A stretch of 64,000 nt of DNA from Aliamphritea ceti (GCF_024347215.1 NZ_AP025282.1:558001-622000), one strand, 5' to 3'. Shown: positions 46,356-53,480, numbered from the stretch's first letter. A program made the numbers and translations. Notes: a model not told the origin generated them from the sequence alone.

Positions 46356-47135
46356 TTATTCTACTTCTACGTATTCCCATATATTTTCTTTTCTATTGTA
46401 TAATTGAATGGGTTTTAAAAAAAAGTTTAATATTTTTGTTAGTTGTGATTCTAGCCTCTCTATTTGTATTATTGTGTTTCTTACGGATGCTACTAATTCT
46501 GGATAACGTCTTGTTTCTCTAGTAATAAAATTTCCTAGGTTAATTGTTAAAGGTTGGGGGCTGTGCTTCTCATTTTCGTTGGTCTCTCTTTTTGGGTTTC
46601 CTTTGAAGAAGTTTTTTAAAGCTGTTTCGTCGATTAAAACTTCCATTATTTTTTGATAGCAATCAAGAACGCTATATTTCCATCGAATAGAGCCACCTAT
46701 TATTAAGGTTTCATTAGTATTCGATTTTAGTTCACCTGATATTAAATAGAGTTCTTTTTGAAATTCATATGATGCTTTTCCAAACTCGTATGAGTGTTTG
46801 TCAAGCTCTTGTCCTCGTTGTCTATTTGATATTAGAGTTTCGTCTAAGTGGCCGCAGTTCATTTCTATAATTGTTGTATATACCTCATATAGTCTATTAT
46901 CATAACTATTCATTCTTATCTCGAGTTCGTTCTGCATACTCGTTTTAAAAATTCTTTTCATTACATTATCTATTGTTCCTATTATGTCACCAAAAATATG
47001 ATCACCCTGAACAGGATCTTCTTTTGTTGCACTATCGTTCATACGTGATGAAGTTCTGTATACAGATCTTCTGAAAGTATTATTTTCCATGATTATGCAA
47101 GGGAGGTCATATAGGTATTCATTGTAATAACTCAT
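46356..47135 (-). CDS. Unknown prophage cargo protein, 259 aa
   Basis: No family is recognised. The protein has no signal peptide or membrane segment. It looks mostly helical and charged, with a possible coiled part near residues 100-150 (RQRGQELDKHSYEFGKASYE) and a C-terminal helix (VRNTIIQIERLESQLTKI). The start is uncertain: ATG 47135 has only a weak GAG, and ATG 47090 is a possible later start. AT-rich relative to the phage core. It is directly downstream of the Hcp-like gene in the same direction, so it may act with it (cargo, partner or immunity); that is inference. Confidence 0.6.
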   Translation of the reverse strand: MSYYNEYLYDLPCIIMENNTFRRSVYRTSSRMNDSATKEDPVQGDHIFGDIIGTIDNVMKRIFKTSMQNELEIRMNSYDNRLYEVYTTIIEMNCGHLDETLISNRQRGQELDKHSYEFGKASYEFQKELYLISGELKSNTNETLIIGGSIRWKYSVLDCYQKIMEVLIDETALKNFFKGNPKRETNENEKHSPQPLTINLGNFITRETRRYPELVASVRNTIIQIERLESQLTKILNFFLKPIQLYNRKENIWEYVEVE

Positions 47136-47159
47136 GATATATTATGACTCTTAATGATT

Positions 47160-47693
47160 TTATTGAGACATCAGTGCTTTTGATTCTAGCGCTGAATTTG
47201 TAACGTTATATTTTACAGTTATACCTTTTTTAATAGACCCTCCTATATCTTCACTATAGTATGTAGTAGATATGGAGGTATATGTTAGAGATATTTTCTC
47301 AGTTACTTTATCATCTGCTTCGTTATGAATAGTGTAACTTGATATTCTTGATTTTTCTAAAGTAATAATTAAATATGGAATCGATCCTGTTCCATCTCTT
47401 GCCGACTTTGTTAAAAGTATGTCTATGTTTTTTCCATCAGGGCCTGGTGAAAATAGAAATGTGTTTAAATAAGGAGTTGCACCATCAGCTTCTCTAGATA
47501 TATTTATATCACTTAAGGCTACGATACCTTTGTCAGAGCTATTAGCATTACCTACATCAACTGAAACTCCTCTTGAGGCATGCCAGTTAATAGTCTCGAT
47601 AGCGAAGAATCCTTTTTTGCCTGAAATTTCTCCAATTGTAGCCGCACCTTCAATCGTGTTTATACCTTCTATGCGCATGTAGTCAGATGCCAT
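47160..47693 (-). CDS. Hcp-like protein (type VI secretion tube family) encoded by the prophage
   Basis: A 177-residue protein starting MASDYMRIEGI; ATG 47693 has AAGGAA at 7 bases, better than the track-length start. It shows the Hcp pattern: the N-terminal DYMRIEGI strand, a central strand with ISREADGATPYL (compare FTKYIDKSTPNL in Hcp1), then YLIITLEKSRISSYTI and VTEKISLTYTSISTTYY (compare YLIITLKEVLVSS and LTENVTLNFAQVQVDY). Hcp forms hexameric rings of the T6SS tube. No other T6SS gene is in the window. Context is a minus-strand run: two-TM protein, Hcp-like, unknown 259-aa protein, integrase. Confidence 0.75.
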   Translation of the reverse strand: MASDYMRIEGINTIEGAATIGEISGKKGFFAIETINWHASRGVSVDVGNANSSDKGIVALSDINISREADGATPYLNTFLFSPGPDGKNIDILLTKSARDGTGSIPYLIITLEKSRISSYTIHNEADDKVTEKISLTYTSISTTYYSEDIGGSIKKGITVKYNVTNSALESKALMSQ

Positions 47694-47706
47694 AATGATT
47701 CCTTGG

Positions 47707-48114
47707 TTATTTAATATTATTGACGAGATACCGTTTAGTGCATCGAATGAGCACAATTAGGAAAAAGCATGCTCCAGCTATTTTCAAATTAAATACTAAG
47801 AGCTGATCTGGCATGTGAGCGAATGCTGCTTTGAAGTCGTTATGAAACTTCAGGCCGAGAATGATTATGGCTATATACAGGATGATTTCGTACACAGACC
47901 AAGGGGCTTTCTGGTACTGAGGCTGACCGGGGATGGCATCCATAGTGGCAGGGGGAAGTGATGGCGTAGGTTGAGCGTCGTCCGTTTCATAAGCCAAGCG
48001 GCTTTCTCTGAAGCGTCCTTTAATGACGTTGCTCTTTTTGGTTTCTTGCTCTTCGAGCTTATCCAGCTTTTCTGCAAGTTGTTTGCGATAGTAATCGCGA
48101 TCATCAATAGCCAT
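47707..48114 (-). CDS. Unknown two-TM prophage protein, 135 aa
   Basis: A 135-residue protein: a charged helical N-terminus (DYYRKQLAEKLDKLEEQETK), a proline-rich linker (PTPSLPP), then two hydrophobic segments (about 76-90 and 109-127). The N-terminal part is cytoplasmic by charge. No family recognised. Its stop is 13 bases before the Hcp-like start, so the two are probably cotranscribed. Confidence 0.65.
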   Translation of the reverse strand: MAIDDRDYYRKQLAEKLDKLEEQETKKSNVIKGRFRESRLAYETDDAQPTPSLPPATMDAIPGQPQYQKAPWSVYEIILYIAIIILGLKFHNDFKAAFAHMPDQLLVFNLKIAGACFFLIVLIRCTKRYLVNNIK

Positions 48115-48171
48115 ACCACTTCCTTCCTTATCCTTGTGGTTTGTAAGTCCTTTTACCAGTTTTCTTCTTTT

Positions 48172-48429
48172 TTATATAGGTTTGTTTAGTTTTAGGTTGT
48201 TACTGAGATTGATGCTGAGGTTGCTGTACCAAACCTCTATCAAATCCTTTAACCGCCGGGTATCACCATTCGGGTTCCAGGCTTTACCCTGAGCGGCTAA
48301 AGATTTGATATGTACTTCGTATCGCTGTGCCTCAGCTTTGGTATCAAACTTCTTACGCAGACGAGGGCCGTCCCGTCTTTCTGGACGAATGTCGAGTAGC
48401 CATTGTTTGTCTGCTTTTTTGATGGTCAT
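48172..48429 (-). pseudogene. Truncated phage integrase, N-terminal fragment
   Basis: An 85-codon frame whose first 75 residues match the N-terminus of the integrase at 46314 (MTIKKADKQWLLDIRPERRD), then runs into unrelated sequence (SNNLKLNKPI) and stops. No catalytic domain is present. Its ATG overlaps the stop of the upstream membrane-protein gene (ATGA). It marks the break point where the downstream cargo module was joined. Confidence 0.88.
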
Positions 48430-50063
48430 GTTTGAGCGGTATTAAATAATTCAATACATTCTTTATTATTATATTTATCGGTATGTGAGAGTGTATTATT
48501 ATCTAATTTTATGTCATTAGGTAACATGTCTAATGCATAATTTATATTTATAGTTGCTAGACTTTTAAAGTGTAATTTAATTTTTAGAATTGTAAATTTA
48601 TGTAATTTGTCAGCGTTGTTATTTGAAATTTCTGAGATATTTAATCTATAAACCTGAAGCATTATTTTTATCATTGAAGGATATCTATAAGAATTCAAAT
48701 TCAGATTTGAAATTATTTGTTTTTTAATCATGTACTGCATTTTCTTTTCAAATGCTATATGGAATTTGAATTTTTTATCAACATTATTGCAAGAAAAAAT
48801 AGATGTCCAAATCTGGCTAAGTAATAATCTTATATCATCGTCATTGTTATCTATTCGTGATATGCAGTCTAAATATTTATAGGCTGTTTGAGATGTTATA
48901 TCTACAATAGATCTGTTTTTTATTGTGTATGTTTCTTTGATTGGTTTTGGATTGTCGTGTAAAATGATTTTTGTATGAGAAAATATTTTACTGAGCTCTA
49001 ACGTTACTTTTGTAAGATGTAAATAGTGTTTACTATCTCTTAATGTTTTGTTGGGCTTGTTAGATAGCTTTGATGTTGTTAGCGAAATAATCTTTTCAAT
49101 TTTATAAAAAGCATTTTTCATTCCTTTTGTAATAGATAGTGATTCGTTTTCTATTTGTAAATATAATGACTTTTTTACACAATCCATATATTTTTGTATT
49201 TTCCATTCAGAAATATTATCTTCTGATATTTCCCATCCTAAAAAAGGTGTGTAGTCGCTATTTATAAAGCTGATATCTTCAAATACTTCTTTTGAAAAAA
49301 ATTCAAAAAGTCCTAATCCAGATAAACTGTGCTCTCTTAGTAATAAAGAGTTTTCGTTACTGAAAGATTGATTAATGATTTCTTGTAGTAAAAAATAACC
49401 AATACGATGGTCTTTAGATTTTTTACATTCTCTTATGATTTTTAGTGTTGTTGATGGAGCTTGGCAAACTAAAATACTACAAAAATACTTATCTGATAAA
49501 ATATCTAGTATGTTTAATGCACCAATTGATCTTTTATTAAAGGGAGAATTGGTTACGTCATATTCTTTTGCTGACTCAAATATATCGGAAATGGATTCTA
49601 AAATCTCTTCTGCAAATGATGCTATAACTTCATTATTTCCCTTAGCTATTATTTCTAAAGTTTTTTGTGTGAATTTCTCAGGGTTAGAATTTCTAAAGCT
49701 TGCTGGTTTGCTTATTATAATTATAAATATTAATGTTACTGCTATTAATATTATTGATGACATCAATTCCCAAAATATTGGATAGCCTATAATGATTATT
49801 GCTTTTCCTGGCAGGATAGGAAGAATTGTAGAAATTATTATCCCGGAAGCTGCTATTGCTGTGAAAAGGAATAAAGCTGGAATTGTTTTATCTCTTACTT
49901 CTATCCTAAATCTAACTATGGGTGTAATCAGTTGCATTATTGCAATATATAATGCAATTACGGAAACTAGTGTACCCAGAGAAAAGTAAACTGTTGGCAG
50001 TGATGGGTTATATGAGCATTGACCTAGTAGCTCGACTCCTAAACATGTTGGCATGATTTCCAT
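48426..50063 (-). CDS. Unknown AT-rich membrane protein, 545 aa
   Basis: A 545-residue protein with three or four N-terminal membrane segments (about residues 25-48, 62-82, 86-113) and a long cytoplasmic, helical, Lys/Asn/Ile-rich region of about 420 residues (for example FAEEILESISDIFESAKEYD). No family recognised and no enzymatic motif seen. Base composition is much more AT-rich than the phage core, a sign of separate origin. It sits between the repressors and the integrase fragment, a common place for anti-phage or superinfection-exclusion genes; that role is inference only. Confidence 0.7.
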   Translation of the reverse strand: MEIMPTCLGVELLGQCSYNPSLPTVYFSLGTLVSVIALYIAIMQLITPIVRFRIEVRDKTIPALFLFTAIAASGIIISTILPILPGKAIIIIGYPIFWELMSSIILIAVTLIFIIIISKPASFRNSNPEKFTQKTLEIIAKGNNEVIASFAEEILESISDIFESAKEYDVTNSPFNKRSIGALNILDILSDKYFCSILVCQAPSTTLKIIRECKKSKDHRIGYFLLQEIINQSFSNENSLLLREHSLSGLGLFEFFSKEVFEDISFINSDYTPFLGWEISEDNISEWKIQKYMDCVKKSLYLQIENESLSITKGMKNAFYKIEKIISLTTSKLSNKPNKTLRDSKHYLHLTKVTLELSKIFSHTKIILHDNPKPIKETYTIKNRSIVDITSQTAYKYLDCISRIDNNDDDIRLLLSQIWTSIFSCNNVDKKFKFHIAFEKKMQYMIKKQIISNLNLNSYRYPSMIKIMLQVYRLNISEISNNNADKLHKFTILKIKLHFKSLATININYALDMLPNDIKLDNNTLSHTDKYNNKECIELFNTAQT

Positions 50064-50097
50064 TTCTATTTTAAGTTGTATTCAGTGTATGCGCTCA

Positions 50098-50568
50098 GCT
50101 GACTAGGCTAGCCAGCGTTTCCTTATTCTTTACGCTATTGCGTATCCGTTCCTGTTTCTACGTAGCTATCAGCTACATCTTCAGTCTCTGGGCTGATCTG
50201 TCCTGCTTCTGGAATTGTTTTTCCAGTTGCTAACCAATAGACATATTTAGGAAAGGCTTCATGTATCTTCCCTATCTGTTCATTATTGAGTTTTTGTTTT
50301 CCGTGGTAAAACTGTTTTATGGTGTCTTTGCTTATACCGGTCAGGTTACTGAAGACTATAAAGCGTCGTCTTAGGTTTCTTGTTATGGAATTGATCAGTA
50401 TTTGTAGGTTCTTTCTTTGCATGATTCTCTCACTATCCTTGTGCATGCGCCCCGCTGACTAGGTTAGCCAGCGTTCCCTTATCCTTTGCGCTATTGCGTA
50501 TCCATCCCTGTTTCTCCGTAGCTATCCGCTACTTCTTCGATCTCAGGACTTATTTGTCCTGCTTCTGG
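50098..50568 (-). repeat. Duplicated 115-bp repressor 3' ends
   Basis: 50098-50212 and 50454-50568 align without gaps, covering the C-terminal codons and downstream flank of the two repressor genes, including the shared GACTAGG...TTAGCCAGCG stretch. The two genes therefore arose by tandem duplication with the N-terminal parts diverging. Confidence 0.8.
50135..50422 (-). CDS. Repressor-like HTH protein, second copy
   Basis: A 95-residue protein from ATG 50422 (GAGAG upstream). It has an HTH-like segment LTGISKDTIKQFYHGKQKLNNEQIGKI in sequence and the same tail as its neighbour (IPEAGQISPE, VETGTDTQ). It is a diverged tandem duplicate of the repressor at 50491, and lies downstream of it in the same direction. 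It may bind the same operators or modulate the first. Confidence 0.72.
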   Translation of the reverse strand: MQRKNLQILINSITRNLRRRFIVFSNLTGISKDTIKQFYHGKQKLNNEQIGKIHEAFPKYVYWLATGKTIPEAGQISPETEDVADSYVETGTDTQ

Positions 50569-50775
50569 CATTGTTTCTCCGAACACAAACCACATTTTAT
50601 ATTCAGGAAATCGATCACTGATTGCTGTGATGTGTTCTTCGTTGAACCGTTGTTTTCCATCTAACAAGCTTTTAACAGTATTTCTTTTGATTCCAGTTTC
50701 TCTTTCGAAATCAACATGTTTGGTTCGTTCGCTTGTAGTTGCATTAACTAAAACTATAAAGCGATCCCGCATCAT
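50491..50775 (-). CDS. Repressor-like HTH protein, first copy
   Basis: A 94-residue protein. ATG 50775 is preferred: the longer frame would translate the operator repeats, and AGGGAA precedes this ATG. The HTH-like part is ERETGIKRNTVKSLLDGKQ, then a short C-terminal tail (MPEAGQISPEIEEVADSY). It is divergent from the early plus-strand genes with an operator cluster between, like the c repressor of Pf phages. It likely keeps the prophage silent. Confidence 0.78.
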   Translation of the reverse strand: MMRDRFIVLVNATTSERTKHVDFERETGIKRNTVKSLLDGKQRFNEEHITAISDRFPEYKMWFVFGETMPEAGQISPEIEEVADSYGETGMDTQ

Positions 50776-50787
50776 AGATATTATTTC

Positions 50788-50830
50788 CCTAGGTAATAAT
50801 TGACTAGGTAATAAATACCTAGGTATTATT
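50788..50830. promoter_or_regulatory. Operator cluster between the repressors and the phage early genes
   Basis: Three copies of CTAGGTA lie within 43 bp: CCTAGGTAATAAT (50788), ACTAGGTAATAA (50803) and the palindrome AATACCTAGGTATT (50814-50827). Their spacing and place between divergent genes fit repressor binding sites. Confidence 0.75.
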
Positions 50831-50876
50831 TCCCTCGACAAGAAGGAATCTTACACACACAGTTGAGGATATAGGC

Positions 50877-51110
50877 ATGGGTTCTCAAGTACAAATTTCT
50901 CCCGATCAAATTATAGGTGTAGAGCGCGTGATACTGGTGGATGTACCAGCAGTAACCGTCAGCGAATACGCCCGTAGAACAGGACTTTCACTCTCTGTTG
51001 TCCGCTCTCAGGTGGCTGACCGCCGAATTCCCGTTATCCGTCAGGGTAAACAGGTGCTGGTTAACCTCATGGCGCTGGGCAAACAAGCCATAGAAGCGGA
51101 GGTGTACTGA
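50877..51110 (+). CDS. Small HTH protein, excisionase/MerR-like (first plus-strand phage gene)
   Basis: A 77-residue protein with an excisionase-like winged HTH: TVSEYARRTGLSLSVVRSQVADRRIPVIRQGKQVLVNLMAL in sequence. In Pf phages a comparable early gene is the excisionase and repressor antagonist. TTGAGGAT precedes the ATG. The stop overlaps the next ATG by one base. Confidence 0.75.
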   Translation: MGSQVQISPDQIIGVERVILVDVPAVTVSEYARRTGLSLSVVRSQVADRRIPVIRQGKQVLVNLMALGKQAIEAEVY

Positions 51111-51352
51111 TGTCCGCCACCGTTACCACACTGGATACCTTAAAGAAGGTCGCCGTTCCCATTATGCGCCCCTGTAAGTTCGCTGAACTCACCGGCGTAT
51201 CTGAATCAACCATTCGCGGCATGTTAGACCGCGAAGAGTTACCAGCCGTCCAGCTGGGCCAAACAGGGAAGGGCAAACGTCCTACCCGATACATCAACAT
51301 CGTTGCTTTATATGAGCTATGCGAAAAGGAGAGCGCATCATGGACCAGTTAA
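51110..51352 (+). CDS. Second small HTH protein of the phage early region
   Basis: An 80-residue protein with the HTH FAELTGVSESTIRGMLDREELPAVQLG in sequence and a basic segment GKGKRPTRYIN. Resembles MerR/excisionase-type DNA-binding proteins. GGAGGTGT lies before the ATG, and its end overlaps the next gene by 13 bases, so the early genes look coupled. Confidence 0.72.
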   Translation: MSATVTTLDTLKKVAVPIMRPCKFAELTGVSESTIRGMLDREELPAVQLGQTGKGKRPTRYINIVALYELCEKESASWTS

Positions 51353-51759
51353 CCGTTCCATCCGTACCGGAAGTACACCCGTCAACGAATCAAATAGAAA
51401 TGCTTTCGGCCATGGTGTCGGAAGTCTCAGCTGAAGTATTCAGCCTGACAAAGCAGGGCGTACAGATCGATCTGATGTTCCAGGCGGATAAAGGTATCCG
51501 TCTCAGAATTTGTGCGCCGTTATCAACTCAGTCGCAACTCATCGCGTATTCAATGATTGCTGCAGTTAAGAAGTCATTCTGTGGCCTGCATGAACGCTAT
51601 GTCGCCTGTTATATCTACTTCGACGAAACCATCGAAGATTGCGCCACCTTTGAACAGGCAGATAAACAGCTGCAGCAGTGGTTTACACAACTCAACACCG
51701 TACACCGGCACATCAAGATGTTTCAGTGCCAAACCCTCTCCGCAAAAGCAGGTAATTGA
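51340..51759 (+). CDS. Unknown inovirus early protein, 139 aa
   Basis: A 139-residue cytoplasmic protein from ATG 51340 (AAGGAGA 8 bases upstream). No recognised family or motif. It contains IDLMFQADKGIRLRIC and DETIEDCATFEQADKQLQQW. Position between the HTH genes and the structural module suggests an accessory replication or regulatory role, but nothing in the sequence proves it. Confidence 0.65.
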   Translation: MDQLTVPSVPEVHPSTNQIEMLSAMVSEVSAEVFSLTKQGVQIDLMFQADKGIRLRICAPLSTQSQLIAYSMIAAVKKSFCGLHERYVACYIYFDETIEDCATFEQADKQLQQWFTQLNTVHRHIKMFQCQTLSAKAGN

Positions 51760-52023
51760 ACGTTAAAAGCCTTCACAGGTAATAAGCGTTCATTACGTGC
51801 TGGGGCGTGGGGAATGCCCTCCCCACGATAAATAAACGGCTGGCATCCGTTCCAAAAACTGCCCCCGCTCAGTCTACCCATGCCGGGGGTGAGCGGGTTA
51901 TTACCCGGCAAGTTATTCGAAGCTGCTTTTTTAAGCGTGATTGCGCTGTTTCCTTCGCGTTTAAAAAAGTGGCCTGCCCGGCCGGCAAAGAGGCCTAACG
52001 AACAAAAGCAGGGGAGTAGTGCC
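51760..52023. other. 264-bp structured non-coding region of the phage
   Basis: No gene is supported. Hairpins seen are CGTGGGG / CCCCACG near 51805-51826 and CCCGCTCA / TGAGCGGG near 51866-51898, with further GC-rich inverted arms (GGCCTG, GCCGGC) at 51970-51995. Filamentous phages keep replication origins and the packaging hairpin in such an intergenic region, so this is a candidate for one of them. Confidence 0.5.
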
Positions 52024-52458
52024 ATGCAACGGAAGATGAAAAGAGCTGACATCCTCTCCGCTGCTGAACGTGGCTACTGCCTGCTATGTGGAGGCACAAA
52101 TGGACAGTGCAATTGTTTACAACCTTCCTTGGTACTCAGCCCTATTCATCTTGGTCATGTTTCCGGCTGGGGCACTGATGCTGCTCTTTCTGGGGTATGC
52201 AATGGATCAGGGGAGTCCGGGATATCGAAGTGTGATTCCCTCCATAGGGAAGCTCCTTTGGGACTGCTTCACCTATGTGAGAGTTGCCGTGCTGTTACTG
52301 CTTTTGATCCAGACACTGATCTGGGTCGCTGCTCCTGTGGAGTCATCCTTTTTCACAAAATTAGACCTGCTGTTCTCCCAGAAATGGATTTCAGCGATTT
52401 ACTCAACGTAGAAGACTTGCCGCGTTCAGCGCTGCGCAAACCCAAAATTTACAGGTGA
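52024..52458 (+). CDS. Cys-rich zinc-ribbon-like protein, 144 aa
   Basis: A 144-residue frame from ATG 52024 (GGGGAG upstream). Two similar cysteine sets are seen: Cys19-x2-Cys22 with Cys29-x-Cys31, and Cys85-x2-Cys88 with Cys103-x-Cys105, which looks like two zinc-ribbon halves. The middle part (residues 32-80) is low in structure. A membrane ORF with its own strong ribosome site is nested in another frame (52100-52411). The repeated cysteine pattern argues this frame is real too. Function unknown. Confidence 0.6.
   Translation: MQRKMKRADILSAAERGYCLLCGGTNGQCNCLQPSLVLSPIHLGHVSGWGTDAALSGVCNGSGESGISKCDSLHREAPLGLLHLCESCRAVTAFDPDTDLGRCSCGVILFHKIRPAVLPEMDFSDLLNVEDLPRSALRKPKIYR
52100..52411 (+). 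CDS. Nested two-TM membrane protein, 103 aa
   Basis: A 103-residue frame from ATG 52100, with GGAGG six bases upstream. It lies wholly inside the zinc-ribbon frame at 52024 in a different reading frame. Two strong hydrophobic segments are seen: about residues 11-33 (WYSALFILVMFPAGALMLLF) and 60-80 (VAVLLLLLIQTLIWVAA). It may be a minor virion or assembly membrane protein. Either this or the overlapping frame could be spurious, but both carry strong coding signs. Confidence 0.6.
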   Translation: MDSAIVYNLPWYSALFILVMFPAGALMLLFLGYAMDQGSPGYRSVIPSIGKLLWDCFTYVRVAVLLLLLIQTLIWVAAPVESSFFTKLDLLFSQKWISAIYST

Positions 52459-52463
52459 ACACT

Positions 52464-52772
52464 ATGAACATGAATTTTACCGGCACCGTGATTCAGGCCA
52501 AACGTTACAGCATGGACGGCAATCAAGGCGCGTCCATCTTCCTCACTCAACCAACGGATGGGGATAACCCAGACGTGTGCGGCTTAGAGATTATGAAGAT
52601 GAGCGCTGATTACAGCGTAGTCGAACTGCTGAAGAACGTTCTGCCATGCGAGTGCGACATCGTGGCGAAGCCCGTGGCGGGCGCGCAGCAAAAGATGGCG
52701 TTCAAGCTGGTATCGATCAAGCCAAAGACCGATTCCCCTACAGCTAAACAACCACGTCCAGCTCAGTCGTAA
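52464..52772 (+). CDS. Phage ssDNA-binding protein (gpV-like)
   Basis: A 102-residue protein in the position of the filamentous-phage ssDNA-binding protein. It starts MNMNFTGTVIQAKRYSMDGN, like an OB-fold strand set, and ends in a Lys/Pro/Gln-rich tail. It should coat phage ssDNA before export. AGGTGA precedes ATG 52464; an in-frame GTG at 52455 is less likely. Confidence 0.75.
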   Translation: MNMNFTGTVIQAKRYSMDGNQGASIFLTQPTDGDNPDVCGLEIMKMSADYSVVELLKNVLPCECDIVAKPVAGAQQKMAFKLVSIKPKTDSPTAKQPRPAQS

Positions 52773-52798
52773 CACTGAGCCGGAAATAGGTTAACCCT

Positions 52799-52993
52799 AT
52801 GAAATTTTTCCTCCTCGGTTTCTTCGGCATCATCTTCTTGGTGTTGCTGTTCACAGAACCCGCTGCGGCTTTAACCAAAGCACAGGACGCTGCCAATTTG
52901 GCCAAAGTGACCGAGGAAACAAATTCAATCATCGTGCAATCCACCTTAGGCCTCGCTTACTGCTTGGGCTTTGTGGCCGGTTCGATGAGATGA
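52799..52993 (+). CDS. Small exported/membrane phage protein, 64 aa
   Basis: A 64-residue protein with an N-terminal hydrophobic segment (MKFFLLGFFGIIFLVLLFTE, possible cleavage at PAAA) and a second hydrophobic stretch near the end (STLGLAYCLGFVAG). Located just before the coat gene, as minor virion proteins are. Function inferred from place only. Confidence 0.6.
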   Translation: MKFFLLGFFGIIFLVLLFTEPAAALTKAQDAANLAKVTEETNSIIVQSTLGLAYCLGFVAGSMR

Positions 52994-53006
52994 ATGGGAG
53001 GTTGGT

Positions 53007-53123
53007 TTGACGTTAGATCAATTTCTCGCTGAGTACAGCGGCCACATTCTTGGGGCATTTGGACTCGGTTGGGGCAGTGCTGTCCTGATAACGTACTTCA
53101 AACAATGGTTAGAAAAACTGTAA
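53007..53123 (+). CDS. Very small membrane protein, 38 aa (minor coat candidate)
   Basis: A 38-codon frame beginning TTG at 53007, with GGGAGG five bases upstream. It encodes one hydrophobic helix (ILGAFGLGWGSAVLITYF) with a short acidic N-terminus and a KQWLEKL basic end, the pattern of pVII/pIX-type minor coat proteins. It fills the gap between 52993 and the coat gene, whose AAAGGAGG ribosome site overlaps its stop. Too short for ordinary gene finders. Confidence 0.65.
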   Translation: MTLDQFLAEYSGHILGAFGLGWGSAVLITYFKQWLEKL

Positions 53124-53134
53124 AGGAGGCTCCT

Positions 53135-53401
53135 ATGCCTGATTTTGTGAAGAAGCAAAATGCCGCGGTTAGCACTCTGGTTGCTAACAAAAAAGTTCGC
53201 TCTGTTGTCGCTGGCTTTATCGCAATGGGAATGACCATGCAGGAAGCTGCTGCCGCATTACCTGCTGCGATTGGTACCCAGTTGGCTGCGATTCAACAGG
53301 ATGGTCTGGACTTGGCTGATCTGGTTTGGCCAGTGGTAATCACGCTCTTCGGTGCGCTGGTTATCTTCAAACTGTTCAAGCGTTTCGGTTCACAGATTTA
53401 A
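53135..53401 (+). CDS. Major coat protein (pVIII-like) precursor
   Basis: An 88-residue precursor from ATG 53135 (AAAGGAGG upstream). A long basic leader (MPDFVKKQNAAVSTLVANKK, then a hydrophobic part ending MQEAAA) is followed by a mature part of about 45-48 residues: an amphipathic start with DGLDLADL, the membrane helix VWPVVITLFGALVIF and the basic end KLFKRFGSQI. This is the standard filamentous-phage major coat design. A strong terminator follows. Confidence 0.85.
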   Translation: MPDFVKKQNAAVSTLVANKKVRSVVAGFIAMGMTMQEAAAALPAAIGTQLAAIQQDGLDLADLVWPVVITLFGALVIFKLFKRFGSQI

Positions 53402-53421
53402 ATCTGTTATGCCCAGCGATC

Positions 53422-53457
53422 AAAGGGGTTCGGGTTATCCGCGCCCCTTTTTTTACC
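53422..53457 (+). terminator. Terminator after the major coat gene
   Basis: AAAGGGG pairs with CCCCTTT around a GC-rich loop and is followed by TTTTTTT. Filamentous phages keep a terminator here so that coat mRNA is made in excess. Confidence 0.88.
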
Positions 53458-53480
53458 TCTGAAATTTGTGAGGTGTTGTT

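Noticed and set aside
48172..48429. A second complete prophage in tandem, suggested by the second integrase start.
   Set aside because: Only the first 75 codons are present, there is no third att copy between the ends, and there is only one set of coat, zot and rep genes.
50776..50841. The 22 extra N-terminal codons of the first repressor.
   Set aside because: They translate the operator repeats themselves; the later ATG has a ribosome site and gives a start like the paralogue.
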